From positions 1 through 17,824 of the forward strand of contig CBFFYP010000087.1 of NCBI GenBank assembly GCA_965646165.1: DNA of 17,824 bases. Direction: 5' to 3'. The DNA comes from MGBC114844 sp910585855 (lineage in GTDB: Bacteria; Bacillota; Clostridia; Lachnospirales; Lachnospiraceae). The translations under genes were made by a program, and so were the position numbers. Positions 6,148 to 13,229 of this stretch are shown here, one piece after another. The notes under the pieces were generated by a model. That model was not told the origin of the DNA, searched no databases, and was given only the letters and a program-made list of their open reading frames with translations. Numbering within the stretch: the first letter of the stretch is position 1; each line of letters opens with the position of its first letter.

Positions 6148-8049
6148 TTAGAATTGTTTATCTAGTGCATCAAGGATATCTTTTTCTGAAAGAGGTTTCG
6201 AAAAAAAATACCCTTGTACATAATCGATTTTTAGCCGCAGCATTTCTTGAAGCTGCTCTTGTGTTTCGATTCCTTCTGCTACAACTTTTAGTCCAAGCTG
6301 AAGCATAACGGAAAGAAATAGATGGATTGCAGCAGTAGTTTCTGTATTTTCAAAATAGTCCCATACCATTCGTTTGTCAAGCTTTATCATTTGAATAGGA
6401 AGTTTGCCGATGCAATCGAATGTGTAGTATCCTTTTGTATAGTCGTCTAAAGAAAAGGTTACGCCTAGTTTATGCAGCTTTTCCATATTAGGAAGCAGTG
6501 TTTTTGCAGAGTGGATGGCAGCTATTTCTTTGATTTTCAAATTAATCATAGAATATGGAACTTCATAGAGATCCATGATACGCTGTAGATCTTCAGCTAG
6601 AGATTCTTTCATACATTGAATAGCGGAAAGGTGGATTTCAATATATTCGATTTCTCTTGCAATCAGATCATTTTTATGGATAAAGGAGCAAACCTGTTCA
6701 AAAACATTTTCCCCTAGTTCTAAAATCATTTCGTTTTGATCGGTAATTGGAAGCAGAAAGTCAGGGGAGATATAGTGACCTTTGGTATTGGGAACACTAA
6801 TCAGTGCTTCAGCACAGGTATATCGATTTTTTTCCGTAGAGTAGATTGGTTGGTAAAAGACCTCTAATGTGTGTTGATCTAAGGCGGTACGCAGTGCTTT
6901 TATGGTTTTTTCTACAGTAAATTTTTGTTCTAGTGTATTGGAATCGATACAGTTTAACGTATAATTTCCCATTTGGTATTTTTCTGTGATAAAACCACGG
7001 ATTAGATCATAGGAATTACCAATGGACGAGAGTACCTGAGAGTCTGGTATATAGCAGATACTGATGGATAGTTCGATAGTAAGGGAAGGAATTTGCCATG
7101 GCGTAGTAAAACGCTGTCGAATAGCAGCAAGTGCCTTGTTCATCTCTTCTTTTTGTTCAAATACAACAGAAAAATTGCTTTCAGTACTGCGAAAAACACG
7201 AGCTCCTTTTTGTTCTGATAAAAATATAACGATTTTATGAAGCAGGAGTTTGTAGTTTTGGTAGCCAAAGGTTTCTAAAATATAGCGGTAGTGTTCAATT
7301 GTTATCGTGATAACAGAATAAGTAGTGCCTCCTTCTTCTAAATAGGGCAGATAAGTGGCAAAGGCGTGAGGATTGAAAGCACCGCTTTCTAGATCTAGGT
7401 TTTCATCCGGGTTCTCTAATTTTAGATACATAAATGCAATACAGAGTGACATGGAAAAACCTACCAGCAGCCATCCATTGTGCAAAAATTGGATAAAAGC
7501 TGTTCCCATCCAAGAGAAAATAAAAAAAAGGATGGGAAAGCGGCGGTTTTGGTTAATCTGACTGCGAAAGTGCAAAACATAAAACAGACAGATAAGCAGA
7601 TAGAGGAGTGCAATGACATAGGTGGCATTGACACAGATTCCATAGGTATAGATTTCTCTTTCGGTGATATAAGAGTAAATAGGATTTGTAATATAAATCC
7701 ATGTACCTGTCAATAGAGGGAATAAATATAGGATAAAAAGCTGCAGTAATTTTTCCTGTCTATGGTAGATTTCAATTAGAGTGTAGACTAACATAGCATA
7801 GGATACACTAATAATGGTAAAAAGATAAAATTTACAAATAAAGTGAGTAAGAAGCAAAGGAATTTTACTTTGATTTTGTATAGCAAAAACAGAAGCAATA
7901 TCCATAATAATACAAAAAAATACACTTAATAATAAAACAGAAAATGCCACTTCATTTGTGCGGTGCAGTGTTTTATGACGAAAGAACAGAATAAGAATCA
8001 TAGTTACTAAAACCAGACCGCAAATCTGAAATGGAATATGGTGGATCAT
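6148..8049 (-). CDS. Membrane protein with degenerate GGDEF and EAL domains
   Basis: This 633-residue protein looks like a cyclic-di-GMP signalling protein. Residues 8-210 hold about seven hydrophobic segments, likely a membrane sensor. Residues 218-370 resemble a GGDEF domain, but the signature position reads R-S-T-E-S-N-F (287-293), so cyclase activity is unlikely. Residues 385-633 form an EAL domain: EAL at 414-416, DDYTKG (535-540), IKLD (555-558), AEGIET (591-596) and QGYFFSKPL (612-620). Two usual metal ligands are changed: the Asn of the N-x-S strand is His473 (IEIHLS) and the Glu of the E-I-T-E motif is Lys505 (LKIKE). The domain may therefore bind cyclic-di-GMP or a partner without cutting it. 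The start follows AGGAGGG. The gene lies ahead of the Nudix gene. Confidence 0.88.
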   Translation of the reverse strand: MIHHIPFQICGLVLVTMILILFFRHKTLHRTNEVAFSVLLLSVFFCIIMDIASVFAIQNQSKIPLLLTHFICKFYLFTIISVSYAMLVYTLIEIYHRQEKLLQLFILYLFPLLTGTWIYITNPIYSYITEREIYTYGICVNATYVIALLYLLICLFYVLHFRSQINQNRRFPILFFIFSWMGTAFIQFLHNGWLLVGFSMSLCIAFMYLKLENPDENLDLESGAFNPHAFATYLPYLEEGGTTYSVITITIEHYRYILETFGYQNYKLLLHKIVIFLSEQKGARVFRSTESNFSVVFEQKEEMNKALAAIRQRFTTPWQIPSLTIELSISICYIPDSQVLSSIGNSYDLIRGFITEKYQMGNYTLNCIDSNTLEQKFTVEKTIKALRTALDQHTLEVFYQPIYSTEKNRYTCAEALISVPNTKGHYISPDFLLPITDQNEMILELGENVFEQVCSFIHKNDLIAREIEYIEIHLSAIQCMKESLAEDLQRIMDLYEVPYSMINLKIKEIAAIHSAKTLLPNMEKLHKLGVTFSLDDYTKGYYTFDCIGKLPIQMIKLDKRMVWDYFENTETTAAIHLFLSVMLQLGLKVVAEGIETQEQLQEMLRLKIDYVQGYFFSKPLSEKDILDALDKQF

Positions 8050-8090
8050 TTGCTTTTTTCCCTCCTATTTGTTAAAAATGATGCAGACTG

Positions 8091-8096
8091 ATTATA
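8091..8096 (-). promoter_or_regulatory. -10 box candidate for the EAL/Nudix transcript
   Basis: TATAAT on the minus strand lies about 42 bases ahead of the EAL gene start. No good -35 box is visible at the right distance. Confidence 0.35.
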
Positions 8097-8228
8097 ACAT
8101 ATTTTTCCAAAAAAGGGAACTACTTCCTTGTTATAAAACAGGATAAACTTTTGATTTTACGAGAAGATGGGATATGGGATAAGAACTTTTTAGAATTTTC
8201 AAGCGGAAACTCGCTAACTCGCTGGTGA

Positions 8229-8592
8229 GGACGCCAGATTCGAAAACGGTGGGCAGCCTGCTCTAAGACTTCTGCCTTTTCTTTGATCCAGCCGTACAGA
8301 CCGGGGCGCAATTTGTCCTCATTTTAGCCGAAACGGAATAGGTGTAAGGAAGGATGTGAAAAAAATCTTAGATTTTCGAGCAGAAGTCCAAGAACTTCTA
8401 ACTTTTTTCCAAAGTCACTGCAGGCTGCCCACCGTTTTCGAATCTGGCTGTTTCTTGACCTCGAAACAAGAAAAGAATTGTATCCAAACTTTGCGGAAGA
8501 CTTGTTCTGTAATAAAATATAACTTCTACCGCTATTCCACCAACAGCAAACCGCCTCTGGCGTCCGGTGAAAGCCAACTCTTTCTAGCAGCA
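8229..8592. repeat. Dispersed hairpin repeat, shortened copy B
   Basis: The segment starts with GGACGCCAGA (8229-8238) and carries the inverted edge TCTGGCGTCC (8556-8565). Similarity to the end of the 12686-13469 copy continues to GCAGCATCCT near 8592. It lacks two inner blocks of that copy. One is the apical hairpin arm, about 83 bases between two GGATGT repeats. The other is nearly all of the second large hairpin. What remains is still an inverted repeat: the block CGAAAACGGTGGGCAGCCTG near 8243 returns inverted near 8422-8448. It lies between the divergent EAL and flavodoxin genes. The open frames that cross it follow no ribosome binding site and are not genes. 8097-8228 holds nothing I recognise. 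Confidence 0.8.
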
Positions 8593-8667
8593 TCCTATCT
8601 TCACTTTGAAACTATCATGGAAATGGATTGAATTTTTTTGGCATGTAGTGGTGTAAAAATTTATATT

Positions 8668-8683
8668 TTGTTAATATTTACAA
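8668..8683. promoter_or_regulatory. Operator-like palindrome upstream of the flavodoxin cluster
   Basis: TTGTTAAT-ATTTACAA is a near-perfect 16-base palindrome with one mismatched pair, 13 bases upstream of the -35 box. It loosely resembles redox-repressor (Rex) sites but does not match a full consensus. Confidence 0.3.
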
Positions 8684-8695
8684 TGAAATCTTCAT

Positions 8696-8724
8696 TTGAC
8701 CTTTTCTCATTTACGTACTAAGAT
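8696..8724 (+). promoter_or_regulatory. Promoter of the flavodoxin to J-domain cluster
   Basis: TTGACC (8696-8701) and TAAGAT (8719-8724) are 17 bases apart, 54 bases ahead of the flavodoxin start. Confidence 0.6.
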
Positions 8725-8778
8725 TAAAATTAGAGAGGAAATAGGCAGTCTGACATAGAATTAGAAAGGTGAATCAGC

Positions 8779-9312
8779 ATGCAGTATGAGGTGTTATTCG
8801 TTAGCAAAACGGGAAATACGGAAGAGGTGGCAAAAGCGATCTACCGAGGAATTCCAAATAAGAGAAAAGATATTCGGCGTCTGGAACGGAATACGCAGAT
8901 TGATATAGGGGAAACTTATTTTATCGGGTTTTGGACGAACCGGGGAAGCTGCAGCATTGAGGTATTGGATTATATTTCAGAGCTGCATGGAAAAAATATT
9001 GCATTATTTGGAACTTGCGGTATGGGATTTGGGGCAGAATATTATAGAATGATTGAAAATCAGGTAAGAGCTTTGATACCGGATGACAATGTTTATCTGG
9101 GTGCTTTTCTCTGTCAGGGAAAAATGCCGATGTATGTGCGGAATAAATATGAAGATTTGTTGAAAAGAGGACAAAATGATGATTTGGCATTGCATATAAT
9201 TCATAATTTTGATGAAGCATTGCTGCATCCAAATCAGGAGGATTTGCAGAGGGCAGAGTATTTTGCAGCAAATATTGTTGAAAAATTGGAAGCCTGTCAG
9301 TGCCAGAGATAA
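8779..9312 (+). CDS. Flavodoxin-family protein
   Basis: The 177-residue protein is a flavodoxin-like FMN carrier that would pass electrons to a partner enzyme in the cytosol. The phosphate-binding loop SKTGNTEEVA is at residues 9-18, directly after the first beta strand. Later strands end in IGFWTNRGSC (49-58), near one flavin-contacting loop, and ALFGTCGMGFG (75-85), near the other. The C-terminal third is helical and ends CQCQR. AAAGGTG precedes the ATG. It opens a plus-strand cluster with a membrane zinc ribbon, a DUF5685 and a J-domain gene. It recalls the flavodoxin (BilS) that works with gut bilirubin reductase, but no reductase gene is present here, so the electron partner stays open. 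Confidence 0.85.
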   Translation: MQYEVLFVSKTGNTEEVAKAIYRGIPNKRKDIRRLERNTQIDIGETYFIGFWTNRGSCSIEVLDYISELHGKNIALFGTCGMGFGAEYYRMIENQVRALIPDDNVYLGAFLCQGKMPMYVRNKYEDLLKRGQNDDLALHIIHNFDEALLHPNQEDLQRAEYFAANIVEKLEACQCQR

Positions 9313-9357
9313 AAAGAGAAATCGCAGGAACAAAAAAAGAAAGGTTGTGTAGAAGGA

Positions 9358-9753
9358 ATGAGAGAGAAACTTGCAAGGTTTATGGTAGGCAGATATGGGC
9401 AGGATGAATTTGGACAGTTTTTATTTGCTGTGGCTTTGATTAGTATGCTTTTATCGGTATTATTTGGCGGAAGTGTATGGTATACAATTTCATTGGTGCT
9501 GTTAGTTTTTGGGTATTATCGGCTGCTTTCAAAAAATCATGCCAGACGGTATCAGGAAAATTCCAGATATTTGCTGTATTTTAATAAAGCAAAGGCAATG
9601 ATAAAGAGAAAGGAATATCAGATAAAACAGTACCAGCATTATCATATTTATCGATGTCCTTCTTGCCGGCAGAAAATTCGAATACCAAGAGGAAAGGGAA
9701 AGATTCAGATTTCTTGTCCGAAATGTCGCACAGAGTTTATTAAGAAAAGCTGA
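9358..9753 (+). CDS. Small membrane protein with C-terminal zinc ribbon
   Basis: The 131-residue protein has two hydrophobic segments (about residues 21-36 and 40-56) joined by a tight turn, then a basic helical linker. It ends in a zinc ribbon with CPSC (100-103) and CPKC (120-123) set on short beta strands. The likely picture is a hairpin membrane anchor with both ends in the cytosol and a metal-bound knuckle. The function is unknown; the ribbon could bind a protein or nucleic acid. The ATG has AAAGG 13 bases upstream, farther than usual, and AAGGA directly against it, so the start is a little uncertain; Met9 is the alternative. The gene sits 45 bases behind the flavodoxin gene and 17 bases ahead of the DUF5685 gene. 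Confidence 0.8.
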   Translation: MREKLARFMVGRYGQDEFGQFLFAVALISMLLSVLFGGSVWYTISLVLLVFGYYRLLSKNHARRYQENSRYLLYFNKAKAMIKRKEYQIKQYQHYHIYRCPSCRQKIRIPRGKGKIQISCPKCRTEFIKKS

Positions 9754-9770
9754 AAATAGATGGAGGACAT

Positions 9771-10625
9771 ATGTTTGGCTATATTACGGTAAATAAAGAA
9801 GAACTGAAGTTAAGGGAATTAAAGGAGTATCATACTTATTACTGCGGGCTTTGCAAAGCCTTGAAAAAAGAAGCCGGCATCAGTGCAAGACTGACGTTGA
9901 GTTATGATATGACTTTTTTGATTCTTTTGCTGACAGGACTTTATGAACCGGAATCAAAGTATTATCAACAGCGCTGTGCAGTTCATTTTGGGCGGCAGGA
10001 AGAGATTTGTGAAAATGAATATTCTTTTTATGCAGCGGATATGAATATTCTTCTTAGCTACTATGATTTGCTGGATGATTGGAAAGACGAAAAGAAAACA
10101 AGAAAGCTGGCATTGGCAAAATTATTAGAAAAGCCTTATAAACGGATTGCAAAGGCTTATACCCGGCAGAATCAAGCAGTTTTGCAGTATTTGGAACGTT
10201 TAAAAGAGTGTGAAAAGTGCGGAGAAAGAAATCCTGATTTACCGGCAGGGTATACAGGAGAACTTTTGGGGGAAATTTATGTATATAAACAAGATGAATG
10301 GAAAAATTCCCTTTATCAGATGGGATATTATATAGGGAAGTTTATTTATCTGATGGATGCATATGAAGATTTGGAAGAGGATAAAAAATCAGGAAATTAT
10401 AATCCATTTTCTCTTTATTTTGCAGAAAAAAAGATAGGGGAAAAGGAGAGGGAGCAGACTTGTTATCAGATTCTTCGAATGATAATTGCGGAGGCAGCAA
10501 GAGAGTTTGAGCGGCTGCCGATTTTAAAAAACAGTGAAATTATCCGAAATATTCTTTATTCAGGGGTTTGGATGAACTATGAACGGATAAGGAAACAGAG
10601 AATGAAAGGAATAACAGAAAAATGA
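9771..10625 (+). CDS. DUF5685-family protein
   Basis: The 284-residue protein matches the DUF5685 pattern: an N-terminal MFGYI opening, YYCGLCKALKKE (23-34) with a CxxC pair, and a largely alpha-helical body. Function is not established. Two acidic motifs stand out. YYDLLDDWKDE (97-107) and YLMDAYEDLEEDKKSGNY (193-210) resemble in order and spacing the two Asp-rich motifs of all-alpha isoprenoid synthases. In squalene/phytoene synthases the second motif reads roughly D-x-x-E-D-x-x-x-G-x-x-Y. Here this is an inference, not a known assignment. A second CxxC (ECEKCGE, 146-152) could bind zinc with the first. GGAGG lies ahead of the ATG. The last four bases (ATGA) overlap the J-domain gene, so the two are translationally coupled. 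Confidence 0.85.
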   Translation: MFGYITVNKEELKLRELKEYHTYYCGLCKALKKEAGISARLTLSYDMTFLILLLTGLYEPESKYYQQRCAVHFGRQEEICENEYSFYAADMNILLSYYDLLDDWKDEKKTRKLALAKLLEKPYKRIAKAYTRQNQAVLQYLERLKECEKCGERNPDLPAGYTGELLGEIYVYKQDEWKNSLYQMGYYIGKFIYLMDAYEDLEEDKKSGNYNPFSLYFAEKKIGEKEREQTCYQILRMIIAEAAREFERLPILKNSEIIRNILYSGVWMNYERIRKQRMKGITEK

Positions 10626-11236
10626 TAGATCCATACAGGGTACTGGGTGTATCGGAAAGTGCCACAAGTGAGGAAATAAAAAAAGCATATCGGAGGCTGA
10701 GCCGCCAGTATCATCCAGATGCAAATATCAATAATCCAAATAAGGATGAGGCTGAGATGAAGTTTAAAGAGGTGCAGCAGGCGTATGAACAGATTATAAA
10801 AGAACGGGAATATGGCAGCTCTTATCAGGGACAAAGTTCTGAGTATAGGGGATTTCATGGGTTTGCTCAGGAAAGTCACAGGCAGGAGTCGATTCGGATG
10901 CAGGCAGTTCGAAATTATTTAAATTCTGGACATTTTTCTGAGGCGCTTCATGTACTTTCTGAAATAACAGAGGCAGAAAGAGATGGAAACTGGTATTTTT
11001 ACAGTGCGTTTGCCAATATCAGGGTAGGAAATAATATTCTTGCATTAGATCATGCTAGAAAGGCAGTACAATTAGAACCTGATAATATGCAGTTTCGCAG
11101 CTTTCTGTCACAGATTGAATCTGGAGGAAATTGGTATCAGGGTATGGGAGAAGTCTATGGAAATCCGATAGGGCAGGTTGGAAACTGTTGTATGGAGATG
11201 ATTTGTTTTCATTTTTTTTGTGGGTGTTGCTGTTAA
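10622..11236 (+). CDS. J-domain protein with helical-repeat region and cysteine-rich end
   Basis: J domains stimulate DnaK-type ATPases and bring them to clients. Residues 3-63 form a J domain with YRVLGV, helix II EEIKKAYRRLSRQY and the essential HPD (31-33), then FKEVQQAYEQI. A linker follows, and residues 88-165 read as a TPR-like helical pair (AVRNYLNSGHFSEALHVLSEI and the following FANIRVGNNILALDHARKAV). No G/F-rich or classical DnaJ zinc region is present, so this is a specialised co-chaperone. The tail has seven cysteines in the last 16 residues and ends CGCCC, which suggests metal binding or lipid/membrane attachment. The start overlaps the DUF5685 stop by four bases. A two-way terminator follows. 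Confidence 0.85.
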   Translation: MIDPYRVLGVSESATSEEIKKAYRRLSRQYHPDANINNPNKDEAEMKFKEVQQAYEQIIKEREYGSSYQGQSSEYRGFHGFAQESHRQESIRMQAVRNYLNSGHFSEALHVLSEITEAERDGNWYFYSAFANIRVGNNILALDHARKAVQLEPDNMQFRSFLSQIESGGNWYQGMGEVYGNPIGQVGNCCMEMICFHFFCGCCC

Positions 11237-11262
11237 TAGATTTATGGATCAAGTGAAATGTA

Positions 11263-11291
11263 CAAGTAGGGGAAAAATTTTCCCCTACTTG
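11263..11291. terminator. Two-way terminator between convergent genes
   Basis: CAAGTAGGGGAAA pairs with TTTCCCCTACTTG, a 13-base perfect stem with the A/T run at the top of the stem. It lies between the J-domain gene and the convergent alarmone synthetase gene. Confidence 0.7.
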
Positions 11292-11297
11292 ATTTGG

Positions 11298-12056
11298 CTA
11301 TGAAGCGGAAGATTGGTTTAGATTTCTGTTGGTTTTGGAATTGTCTTGGTGCAGATATTCTGTATCATCACTGTTTTCTTGCTGCGGGAGCAGTTCCTTT
11401 GCTTCTTCTAGATGGGATGTAAAATAGGTTGCTCTGTATTTTTGAATGGATTGGTCAAGAGAAAGCATCCTAGCATCCAGCATTTCTACAATGTCGGCAC
11501 ATTCTTTTAAATCGGTGCGGATATGTTCTGGGGCATTTCCCTCAAATTTATAATAGATCTTATGTTCTAAACTTGCCCAAAAGTCCATGGCAATGGTTCG
11601 AATCTGAATTTCAACTTTGGTATCTACTGGTCCGTCAGAGAGATAAATTGGAATAGAAACTACCATATGATAGCTTTTATATCCGTTTGGTTTGGGATTG
11701 GCAATATAATCTTTTATCTGGATAACATGAACATCTCTTTGGTTGCTGATCATTTCAGCAATGGTATAGATATCCGTAGTAAAAGAACAGATTACTCGAA
11801 TTCCTGCTATATCATTTAAGTGTTGTACCATATTGTCAAGGGTAACATCATAGTGGTGTCTTTTTAATTTTTTTACGATGCTTTCAGCAGACTTAATTCT
11901 GGATTTTACATGTTCAATTGGATTATAATTATGGATATGTAAAAATTCATCGTTTAATATTTCAATTTTTGTATTCATTCTTTTTAATGCAGAATTGTAC
12001 AAGAATATTAATGTTTGCCATGCATCCACTTCATCGAATCGTTCATTACTTTCCAT
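11298..12056 (-). CDS. Small alarmone synthetase (RelA/SpoT synthetase domain only)
   Basis: The protein makes (p)ppGpp from GTP/GDP and ATP, the stringent-response signal. It has a single synthetase domain; no HD hydrolase, TGS or ACT domain is present, as in RelQ/RelP types. Numbered from the ATG at 12071, which gives 257 residues, the motifs are SRIKSAESIVKKL (57-69), DIAGIRVIC (87-95), NPKPNGYKSYH (125-135), VEIQIRT (153-159) and FWASLEHKIYYK (164-175). The Gln/Asn/Ser-rich last 25 residues look disordered. Two starts are possible, 12071 and 12056. The first has AAGG directly against it, the second has it 14 bases upstream. I list 12056 because the conserved fold begins soon after it. The gene is convergent with the J-domain gene and divergent from the MarR gene. 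Confidence 0.9.
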   Translation of the reverse strand: MESNERFDEVDAWQTLIFLYNSALKRMNTKIEILNDEFLHIHNYNPIEHVKSRIKSAESIVKKLKRHHYDVTLDNMVQHLNDIAGIRVICSFTTDIYTIAEMISNQRDVHVIQIKDYIANPKPNGYKSYHMVVSIPIYLSDGPVDTKVEIQIRTIAMDFWASLEHKIYYKFEGNAPEHIRTDLKECADIVEMLDARMLSLDQSIQKYRATYFTSHLEEAKELLPQQENSDDTEYLHQDNSKTNRNLNQSSAS

Positions 12057-12129
12057 TCGTTTTATACACATCCTTCCAAGTTATAGTAGACACAGATCTG
12101 TTTTTATGCGTCCACTTCTTTATATATGA

Positions 12130-12159
12130 ATTATACTATAAAAGTATGCATATTTCTAA
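12130..12159 (-). promoter_or_regulatory. Promoter candidate of the alarmone synthetase gene
   Basis: On the minus strand TTAGAA (12159-12154) and TATAAT (12135-12130) are 18 bases apart, about 74 bases ahead of the start. Confidence 0.45.
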
Positions 12160-12180
12160 TTAAAAAAATATAAAGATTTG

Positions 12181-12209
12181 TTGTGATGTGAAAAAAAATG
12201 ATCTATACT
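12181..12209 (+). promoter_or_regulatory. Promoter of the MarR-family gene
   Basis: TTGTGA (12181-12186) and TATACT (12204-12209) are 17 bases apart, 36 bases ahead of the start. Confidence 0.55.
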
Positions 12210-12245
12210 ATAGTTGCGATGGGTTTTAGAATATGAGGTGGATAG

Positions 12246-12683
12246 ATGAAAACATATGATACATTTAATACTATTGTAAAATCGTTATTTCATGATGTAA
12301 TGGATTTAGAGGGAAAGGCAATTCTTACCGGAGAATTTCAAAATATTACCAATAATGATATGCACGTAATAGAGGTAATCGGAATGGGAGAGCCAAAAAA
12401 TATGTCTGGTGTGGCAAAGGAATTGTCTGTTACAGTTGGAACACTTACGATTGCGATAAACAGTCTTGTGAAAAAGGGATATGTAAAACGAAAGCGGAGC
12501 GAACAGGATCGAAGGGTGGTTTATATTTCGCTTACAGAACTTGGAGAGCGGGCTTATCTGCACCATGAACAGTTTCATAAGGATATGGTAGCGGCTATGG
12601 TAACGGCGATACCTGCGGATGAGATGGAAGTATTGATGAAGGGGCTTCGAAATTTAGAAGAGTTTTTTCGAAATTATCAATAG
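12246..12683 (+). CDS. MarR-family regulator, FabT-like
   Basis: The 145-residue protein is a dimeric winged-helix DNA-binding regulator. The helix-turn-helix covers about residues 53-80 (SGVAKELSVTVGTLTIAINS), and the wing is RSEQDRRVVYISLTE (84-98). N- and C-terminal helices would form the dimer interface. The N-terminal stretch EGKAILTGEFQNITNNDMHV is close to that of FabT, the fatty-acid synthesis repressor, which normally sits at the head of the fab operon. No fab gene is present here, so either the role has changed or it acts at a distance. GAGGTGG precedes the ATG. The gene is divergent from the alarmone synthetase gene. Its stop codon is only two bases ahead of the large repeat element, which probably acts as its 3' end. 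Confidence 0.88.
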   Translation: MKTYDTFNTIVKSLFHDVMDLEGKAILTGEFQNITNNDMHVIEVIGMGEPKNMSGVAKELSVTVGTLTIAINSLVKKGYVKRKRSEQDRRVVYISLTELGERAYLHHEQFHKDMVAAMVTAIPADEMEVLMKGLRNLEEFFRNYQ

Positions 12684-12896
12684 GAGGACGCCAGATTCGA
12701 AAACGGTGGGCAGCCTGTTGTTCCGGTTTCCAAAAAGCAAGAAGTTCTAAGACTTCTGCCTTTTCCTTTCTCCAACCGGACAGACCGGGGCGCAATTCGC
12801 CCTTATTTCAGCCGAAACGGAATGGGTGTAAGGAAGGATGTTATCAGCCGTAAGACAGCCTCTTTCCTATCATACGGGCTAAACACGCTCCTTTTT

Positions 12897-12928
12897 TTTC
12901 ACACCCTGCATGGAAGCAGGATGTGAAA
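12897..12928. terminator. Apical hairpin 1 of the repeat, two-way terminator-like
   Basis: TTTCACA.CCTGC pairs with GCAGG.TGTGAAA around the loop ATGGAA. A T run stands before it and an A run after it, so it could stop transcription from either side. Confidence 0.55.
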
Positions 12929-13195
12929 AAAATCTTAGGTTTTCGAGCAGAAGTCCAAGAACTTCTAACTTTTTTTCAAAGTCACTGCAGGTTGCCCACC
13001 GTTTTCGAATCTGGCTGTTTCTTGACCCCGAAACAAAAAAAGAAGCGTTTCCAAACGTTACTGAAAACTTGTTCTGCAATAAAAATTTCTACCGCTATTC
13101 AACGAACAGCGAGAGGCGGTTTGCTTCTGTCTTTTGCCAGCGACTTCGGAGAACGGTTAGAAAGTCTTGGGCTTCTGTGGAACTACCTAGAATTT

Positions 13196-13229
13196 TTTGC
13201 ATATCCTGCTTCTATGCAGGATATGCAAA
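13196..13229. terminator. Apical hairpin 2 of the repeat, two-way terminator-like
   Basis: TTTGCATATCCTGC pairs perfectly over 14 bases with GCAGGATATGCAAA around the loop TTCTAT, with T and A runs outside. Compared with the hairpins at 1-32 and 12897-12928 the middle of the stem differs on both sides in a compensating way. Confidence 0.6.
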
